Shown here: positions 57,118 through 64,000 of the stretch, one piece after another | Layout: each line of letters starts with the position of its first letter | Numbering within the stretch: the stretch's first letter is position 1 | DNA from: Linnemannia hyalina | Taxonomy: Eukaryota > Mortierellomycota > Mortierellomycetes > Mortierellales > Mortierellaceae | DNA length: 64,000 nucleotides | Direction: 5' to 3' | NCBI GenBank assembly: GCA_019671135.1 | Contig: JAHRHY010000014.1 | Coordinates: 866,001-930,000, forward strand | The notes under the pieces: generated by a model | Database searches by the model: none | Told to the model about the DNA's origin: nothing | Seen by the model: the letters and a program-made list of their open reading frames with translations, nothing else | Program-made: the position numbers and the translations under genes

Positions 57118-60047
57118 GCTGGATATCCTTTCTGTTGTATCTTCTCAATTGGGGTGGATACGTCTTCATTATGGTTTGTGTTTTTTTTTATTGTCTTTGT
57201 GTTTGTTTGTTGACTAACGTGTCGTTGTTTGTTGTTGTTTTTGCTTGACGTTTGAAAACACGGTTGTTTGATGTTTTGTTTACCAAGGCGATGCGATGCT
57301 TTGCCTCTTTTGTTTTCGTTCATTCATTCTCCCCCCCTTGATTGCTTGCTTCCATCCCCCAATTTTATGAGAAACTAACCATCGCCCATCGTGGTCGACT
57401 CTTCTTCATTTCTCCGCTGCTGCTGTTCACCTGTCGATTGTTCAATTGCTCCGCTATTCTCGAAAGAATAAAGCCATCAAGGCTCTTTTCCATGCATTGA
57501 GTGTTGTCGAAATGACATGCAAGCCGCATTGTTCACTTTGCCACCTTTTTTTCTTGTTCTGATCAGGGGTCCCTGCTCTCTAACCTTCTTCCTATCACCG
57601 CGAACAGTCGTGGACAACTCAATGGGCTTTTACATTTTAGTGGTTGTCGACTGTCGTTATTGTGTGTTTCTTGACGACCTGTTACTGTTGTTACGATCCG
57701 TGACACAACATCGACAACATTGACTCTCTCTTTTTGATTTATATCTTCCATTTTCTTCTCGTCACTTCTCTCTTTCTCCTCTTCGCCATCGTTCAAGTCT
57801 TCTTCCCGTCTCTTATTTTTCCCGCCCTTCGTTATACCGATTGTGCTACTTTACTTTCGTGTTTCATTACTTGTTTGTTTACCTTGAGCATCGATCCAAT
57901 TATATATGGTTAACACGATAGAGTAGTCGTGCTTGTGGCTCCAATTATCCATCGCTGTTCACCGCCTTGACCTGCTCGTGTCCGTCCCACATTTCTTTTT
58001 TTTTGCCACCCTCTTTCCTTTCCCCTTTACCTTTTTCGTCGATATTTTTTTTTCAGATAAATACCTCCTCTTCTTTCTTTTTTCTTCTTCAGTTCTCTCC
58101 CCTTTTTTTATTTCTTTCTCAACCTTGTTCCTTTCCGACATCTCTTTCCCAGTTTATCCTTGTCGTCTCTTTTTTTCTTCCATCTCTTAGGTGGTACTCT
58201 TAATCACATACTCTGGCCTTTCGTCCACCTTGTCTTTCATTGCTTGCCCACCCCTTACTCCCTTTCCCCTTCCCGTTCGGCAACCTTGCTATTTTTTTAC
58301 CTTCACAACAATCAAAAAACCTTCTTTTGGATTGTTTGTTGTCTTTTTTTAGTTTATTTTCTTTCCTTTGTTCTTCTTGTTCTTGTTCTTGTTCTAGTTC
58401 TCGATCTCACTTTCATCCCTGCTTTTGCACTGCACTCAATCGTTGCCGCTTTCAACATTGCCGACAGAGAGTTCGATCCGCGAACATTTTCTTCTGATCG
58501 AGTCGATCATTGTTGCACCCCTCACTCCCTATTGGCTTCTGATCATTTCTCTCTCTCTTTCTCACCACCAAGACACATTGTTCGGAGATAAAAATCTCAG
58601 TTAGTCAGGTACGTGACCTATCTCCTCATTCAGTTCAAACCCTACTTTCTTTTTTTCTTTCTTTCTTCCTTTGTCATTTGTCCTGCTGCTGCTCTATGTT
58701 TTTTTCTTTTCGTGCCTCCGGGGTTCCGGCCCTGCTTCTGTTGTCATTGGCCTTCCATTGTTTTTCTTTCTTCATTCTTTTGTTTACGTTCGTCACCGAT
58801 GAGTGGTTATGGAGGAGGGGTGTGTGTGTGTCTGTGTGAGTTGTCATTGTCGTGTTCTCGTTGGCAGACTGCACAAGTCAAGCCAAGGAAGAAGGAGAAG
58901 ACATGGAAAACAGTAAAAGGCGGGAGAGGGAAAGAAGAGGGAGGGAACAAAGGAAGGAAGGAAGAATGGGCCGAGAATGGACACAACTTTGCATGAGTAC
59001 GTGCGTTCGCGCATTTTGAAGCGGGAAGAAAAAAGAGAACAAAAACAGAAAAGCAAAACACAGATGAAGAAGTCATCCAAGTGGATGAACCCTTTCCACT
59101 CTGAGTTCCATTGGCTCTTCTCTTTCTCCCTCCTCCCCCGTGCACTGTTACACGCCCATTCTCTGTGCCAAGGATTAAACACAAGGAACGAAAGTCGGGC
59201 GGGAGAGAATGATCGCAAAAAATAAAGCACCGCAACCATAACCCACTCACGAAAGGGATACAAAAAAAACGAGGGTTCCAACTGAAAAGTGGGCCCAATT
59301 CACTTTAATTCCCTCGCATTTTTGTCTGTCTGTGTTTATGTTTTTCTCCATCTTTATCTCATGTCCCTTGTTCTTCTTTTCTCTTCTTTTCTCTTCTTTT
59401 TTCTTCCATCTGACCACACATACACGCATACGCTTTGTATCTTTCTCTATCCTGCGCCTTTTTTGTTGCCGTGTGGTCGGTCTTGTTTCCATCTTCCCTT
59501 GCATCTGTCCCATGCTTGTTCGAAAGAAGGCATGTTTGTTTTTCGTTCGTTTGTTTTTCTTCTTCCATTGCTAATCTTCCCAAAAGGAAAAGAAAGAATG
59601 TTTAGTTCACTGTTCATTCGAGTCAATAAGAGGGCCGCCTGTCTGCTTTATTCTTTGTCGTCAGCATTTTTTTTCTCTTTGTCCTGTCCCATTCTAACTT
59701 TGATCAACAGACAACAACAACGAATCGACTAATAAGCGCACACTTGACGACTTACGCACCTCTGTTTTCTTTTTTTCTTTTTGTCACCCTTTTTCATCAC
59801 ACTCCTTCCCTTCCTCCCTTCTCCTTTCTCCCTCCTTCCTTCCATTGTTTTTCTCCCGCCCTTTTTTCCCTCCATTCTCCTTTTATTTCGATACCATTCG
59901 CCACACTTGACTTCCCCTTTCTCTCCATTTTTTACCTCTCTCTCTCTCTCTCCCTTCTGAACCCCTCGTCTTCTTTATCTCAGATCTTCCTCATCTCTCT
60001 CTCTTCCAGGTTTTCATTGCCTCTACCTGTCCCTCTCTCTCCCCGCC

Positions 60048-61973
60048 ATGGCCGCCCCGACGAACGACAATAACACGATGGACATTGATGACGATGGGAA
60101 TATTGTTCATGCAGCCCAGATCAACATCGCACAGCGAAGGGACAACCGTTCACCTGCATATCAAGTCCTGGAGACCGCAGAGTTGGTGAATAACATTGTC
60201 CAGTACCTTCCCATCACCAGTTACCCAGCTTGCAGTCTAATCAATCGAGTCTTTCGCGAAGACATCTTCTTCACCTCGCTCACCTACAAGGACTCCCTCC
60301 TCTCGGCGCAACATTGGATCGAATCGAAGCCTCGGCATATCTTTATCCTGAGCGCATACATTCTCCAGTACAGTGCCGACGTCGATGCAGGACTACCCCC
60401 TGGCGGCGCGTTGTCCAACCAATTTGTGTTTTCGTGTCAGACCCGATCCGACGGCGTGGACAGCTATGGGAGCAATGGTAGTAACAGCGACCAGAGGAGT
60501 GGCGAGAGCAGCGGACATGCGGGGACCTCGGACGAGAGCAGTGGTGGCGTGTCGCATCTTCAGAGGCACCATACCCATCAGCCGGGACATGATATCGAGC
60601 CCTTCCATTCCTTTCATACCTACCAATCCTCGGCGACCGTGCCGAATGTCTATTTCAAGACGAGCAGCCAATTGCCTCCACACTTCTCGTCCCCTCCATC
60701 ATTGTCCCCTCATCCCATTGCACAGCAGAGCGATTATAGCTTACCACATCAACACCACCAAACAACAACGGAATTTCTTCCAGGACAACATGTATCCACC
60801 ATGAACGCCAGGGCAACGATCGCCGAACTCTCGTCGTCGGACCTCCACCATTACGAGGCGGACATTAGCACTAACTCGAATCGGTCGAGTATGATGGTTG
60901 TCGATGTCGCCGACATGTCCCTCTCCCCAAGCCAGATCCTTCTTCCTCCGCATGGGCTCTCAACTCTTCCGACACCACGGCAACAGCAATACCACCAACA
61001 ACAATATCAGCAACAGCAACCAATGGCCCGAGTCGTCCCTTGCCCATATGAACTCCCGACGGAAGGCTCCATGCAATACGAAGAGAGCCTGGTCAGTGTC
61101 AAGAAGGGATCCAGGACCAGCACCGGGAGCACAAACAGTCATGACAGCACTATTAGCACCAGCAGCAGTTGTAGTAGTAATGGCGAGGGTCACCACGGGA
61201 TGAGTGATCCTTCTTCGTCCTCGGTCTCGGTCCTTCAGGGTGGCGCGTATTCTCCGTATGCTTCTCCAATCATGGAAGAGTCGTCTAATCCCTCGGTCTT
61301 TGGATCGCCGTATGCTGTGGTGGGAGCAGGAGGAGGAGGAGGAAGTGTAGGGTCGACTTCTGGAGCGAGGGTGGGCTCGGCTAGGAGAGGAGGTGGAGGA
61401 CAAACTCAAGGGTCGAACAGTCCTGGGTCAGCAAGAAGGAGTGGCAAAGAACTGGCGCCGGAGTATCAGCGGGAATCGGCGTTACAGGAACACAACCAGC
61501 AACTACAGCAGCTGCAGCGGCAGGGTGGGAGAAGGGACGAAAAGTCGTCGCGTGATGATATCCCGATGACCCATATCGGCGATCGTGGAGACATTAGGAT
61601 GGACACCTCAAACTCTCACCACCACAGTCATCACCACAAACATCGCCATCAAGAACGCCAACGACTCTCCCGCCAACACCAACAACAGTCACCACCCAAC
61701 AACACCCGCCCCTCCGAGAACTGGAGCATGGCCATTCAAACCTTCTACTACCAAAACTCTGCACTAAACGCCATGATCGTCGCCTGTCGAGAACACATGC
61801 TTTCGCCCGAGGGCCAAGGCGGAGCAATTATCCTGAAGACGGATACTTCAAGGGTCATCTGGAACGATACGACGAGGCAGGAACATATCTGGACGATTAC
61901 GCCGACGTTGATGGATCGGACCAATCCTGATTTTGTGGAAGAAGATTTTGATCCTGATCGTGATTATGCGTAG
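60048..61973 (+). CDS. F-box-like protein with Q/S/H-rich middle
   Basis: A single exon of 641 residues starting in a good Kozak context (GCCATGGCC). Residues ~35-75 (VLETAELVNNIVQYLPITSY, then CSLINRVFRED) resemble an F-box: L/ILxxLP-type helix turns with a following NRVF motif. The middle 400 residues are Ser, His, Gln and Gly rich. The C-terminal ~90 residues are ordered again (NWSMAIQTFYYQNSALNAMI... GGAIILKTDTSRVIWNDTTR) and may pack with the N-terminal part. F-box proteins link substrates to SCF ubiquitin ligases. That role is inferred from a short motif. No leucine-rich, WD or kelch substrate domain is visible. A possible poly(A) signal AATAAA lies at 62572. Confidence 0.65.
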   Translation: MAAPTNDNNTMDIDDDGNIVHAAQINIAQRRDNRSPAYQVLETAELVNNIVQYLPITSYPACSLINRVFREDIFFTSLTYKDSLLSAQHWIESKPRHIFILSAYILQYSADVDAGLPPGGALSNQFVFSCQTRSDGVDSYGSNGSNSDQRSGESSGHAGTSDESSGGVSHLQRHHTHQPGHDIEPFHSFHTYQSSATVPNVYFKTSSQLPPHFSSPPSLSPHPIAQQSDYSLPHQHHQTTTEFLPGQHVSTMNARATIAELSSSDLHHYEADISTNSNRSSMMVVDVADMSLSPSQILLPPHGLSTLPTPRQQQYHQQQYQQQQPMARVVPCPYELPTEGSMQYEESLVSVKKGSRTSTGSTNSHDSTISTSSSCSSNGEGHHGMSDPSSSSVSVLQGGAYSPYASPIMEESSNPSVFGSPYAVVGAGGGGGSVGSTSGARVGSARRGGGGQTQGSNSPGSARRSGKELAPEYQRESALQEHNQQLQQLQRQGGRRDEKSSRDDIPMTHIGDRGDIRMDTSNSHHHSHHHKHRHQERQRLSRQHQQQSPPNNTRPSENWSMAIQTFYYQNSALNAMIVACREHMLSPEGQGGAIILKTDTSRVIWNDTTRQEHIWTITPTLMDRTNPDFVEEDFDPDRDYA

Positions 61974-64000
61974 TTCGTGGAGGAGAGGTGGATGATGGGA
62001 GAGAGGAGGGGAGGAGTCGTACGAAGTTAGTGATTTTTCTCCTAATAGTAATGTAGTGAGTCGTAGACAAATGAAAGTGTTTTGTTTTTTTCGTGACGAA
62101 AGAAAAAAAACGAAAAGCATCGTGTTATGTTTTTGCCAAGTATATATAGGTAACGTGAGAAAAAAAAGTGGGTATAACAGACTACTGTTTTGTTGGGCGC
62201 AGCTCTGTTTGTCCCCTTGTGGGCAATTAGGCCACATGGGCTTCTTTGACCACTGTGCTCTGCATGGACGGCGGGCGGGCGCTGTTTAGAAATTGGAGCT
62301 TGGAGAGAGAGAGAGCCTAGAGGGGGTATGCCATAAAAGAGTATGTAATCGACAAGATGATGCGTTCAGTTGGCACATAAACGCCATCAGTCCGTTCCGT
62401 CTGCTCGTTCACTGGATTGCATTGGATTCAAACACCAAAGGGAGTGAGAGGAGAGCGAGCACGCAAGAGGGATGCATGAATGGCAAAGTAAACATTACCT
62501 CTCTTCACCTCACTACCCCTGCATTACACTGTGGACCAAGTAGCCCTATTCAGATGAGTGCATGAACTATGAATAAAACCGAGGGTGTACAGTACATTCA
62601 GACCGAGCATCACTCGAACTGAAATCTCGTACAGTTGTATGGGAGTCCAGAGTAAAGGAGGAAGGACTCTGGGTTCCAGTCAGGCCGGGTCCAGATTCTC
62701 GACCTCTTTTGGGAGGTAGTGAGGAGAGGGAGAAAGAAGGAGAGGGACACGGACCTTTAGTTTGGATCGAAAATAAATGCAATTTGTTTAGGTTTCTCCA
62801 ACTCGAAGTTCAGTCCACTCAGAGAGGGCCTTTAGCGAAGGAGGAAGGAGCGCAGAGTGAGGTTAACTGGGAAAGCCAATTGGCCATGAGCTTTCAGGGG
62901 GTGAGAGATGGGGGTGGGAAGACTTGCTAAACGATTGCTTTGTTGTTTTTTGTCCTTCTATGCAGGTTGGTGAGCATTTGTCTGAGAAAGAGAGCCAGAG
63001 GCGGAGGTTTTTTGAATGACGAGTGGATTTGTTGGAATGGGCGAGTTGTGTATGTCCTTTAGGGGCAAACGAAGAAGTATTCCCAGCCTTCTTTTCGCCT
63101 GTTTGGTTTTGTATACCCTGCCTGTCCCTGTTGCAACCCGCAAAATAAAAAATAAAAAATTAGCGATGGTGCTAAAATATTAATTAGTGGTCATTGGTTG
63201 ATGAATGTAAATCGACTCTTGGCTCACGCGAGGGCGTGGCAAATTATGGCAGTGGTGATGATGAAAGGGAAGACAAGTTGTCTGACGCAGAAAAGTCACA
63301 CTAATTGCGGTGTAGGCGATTGGATTGATGGCTTTGATGGCACCCCAAATACTACTACGCCTTCTACAACTTTCAGTCGACGCCTGTGGCATGTTTTTCT
63401 CTACTGGGGCGATACGTAACCTTTTTTTAGATGCGCATTTTTCTTGAACAACCCCCTTCACGAGTCCTCATGACCTACTGTTGTTTTTTGGTGTTCATCG
63501 ATCCTTGATGCAAATTATTTTATTTTAGCACTGCACAATGTGACAGTGCGCCGCAGGGAATGGGCGAAGGCGATGCAAAAGAAGAGGGGGAGGTATGGCG
63601 CACTATCATAACCACGGGGACACACCCGAAAGACTGAACGACACAGGATCGATCATGACGATGATGATGATTGCATTTGTGAATGTCGTGCAAACATACG
63701 TTATCACTCTGTGTAAAACAAGTTTATCCAGTTGTCGCTATTCTCCTACTTGACTCTTTGCTCCGCGGCGAATGCTTCCGTCTTTGCTCTCAACTCTTTT
63801 TTTTCGTGAATACGTTGTTACCTTGTCTTCTCCCTTTTCGTTGAGGTAGGGCTGGACAGTGCAAAAGGGAGAATGGCGGCCCGCCTTTAGACGCTCTGGG
63901 TGTGTGGACTGAGTTGACTGACTGCACTAGTCGATGAAGGAGAAAAGAGAGAGCTCTTTGGTGTGCTCTCATTTTGTTGCCCCCCGCCTTTGCTTTTACG
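61974..64000. other. Right-edge intergenic region
   Basis: About 2 kb after the F-box gene. It contains AATAAA at 62572-62577 and an AT-rich AAATAAAAAATAAAAAAT run at 63143-63160. Scattered short frames on both strands have no domain or splice support. I see no gene. Confidence 0.5.

Larger units (their letters stand above)
55311..60047 (+). other. Long T/C-rich region upstream of F-box gene
   Basis: Nearly 5 kb without a supported exon. From ~56,300 the + strand is strikingly T- and C-rich, in the way of fungal leaders and promoters, but over about 3.7 kb. It includes a 50-bp T tract (57067-57117). A possible 5' UTR intron runs from a GTACGT donor at 58609 to a TTCCAG acceptor ending at 60009. 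Short frames in it are Phe/Ser/Leu-rich translations of the T/C bias and are not proteins. Confidence 0.5.

Noticed and set aside
56993..57248. Poly-Phe open frames
   Set aside because: They are direct translations of the 50-base T tract.
58468..58490. Possible tRNA B-box (GTTCGATCC)
   Set aside because: The flanking bases do not form a T-arm or acceptor stem, and no A-box or anticodon arm was found upstream.

Overview
This window is nuclear DNA from a filamentous fungus. The genes carry short GT-AG introns (mostly 55-190 bp, donors GTAAGT/GTGAGT/GTATGT). Coding exons are GC-rich, and promoters are T/C-rich on the coding strand. Intron density is high and several proteins have long Q/S/T-rich low-complexity tracts. 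Together these suggest an early-diverging Mucoromycota lineage, with Mortierellaceae my best guess. That placement is inference, not a database result. I see no rRNA, tRNA, CRISPR array, prophage, viral gene or intact transposon.

I rebuilt spliced genes by joining exons at consensus splice sites. In every multi-exon model the summed exon length is a multiple of three. Left to right: an arrestin-related trafficking adaptor (-, 3560-5892); a small Cys-rich secreted protein (+, 7965-8231); an orphan membrane-anchored protein in five exons (-, 8673-10078); a UbiE-like SAM methyltransferase (-, 10675-11499); a doubtful small secreted ORF (+, 13018); alanine-glyoxylate/serine-pyruvate aminotransferase (+, 13531-15531); SEY1, the ER-fusion GTPase (+, 15908-19411); mitochondrial seryl-tRNA synthetase (-, 19565-21561); the A-type Fe-S carrier ISA1 (-, 22241-23346); a GPI-anchored Cu-only superoxide dismutase (-, 23954-25289); and a LEC1/YPR097W-type PX-domain protein (-, 26509-30096).

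After a 3.6 kb gap come a DHA2 MFS exporter with an 11-nt micro-exon (+, 33741-36263), a Kre9/Knh1-like GPI protein (+, 37904-38476), the intronless spliceosomal helicase BRR2 (+, 39485-46051), a membrane RING-H2 protein whose finger is split by about 200 residues (+, 46588-48520), a single-pass membrane protein with a Q-rich tail (+, 49762-52227), an enlarged TatD/Scn1-type metallohydrolase (+, 52536-54593), and an F-box-like protein (+, 60048-61973) behind a very long T-rich leader region.

This is ordinary eukaryotic gene order, not an operon or island. A loose functional theme is membrane and organelle upkeep: ER fusion, a lipid-linked PX protein, mitochondrial Fe-S assembly and tRNA charging. 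Cell-surface proteins are a second theme: the SOD, the Kre9-like protein and the small secreted protein.

The most unusual structures are these. Two decayed tandem copies of the TatD gene's 3' end lie just downstream of it (54725-55113). A 19-bp minisatellite sits inside an intron of the SOD gene. The RING finger has a huge insertion. Micro-exons or tiny start exons occur in three genes.
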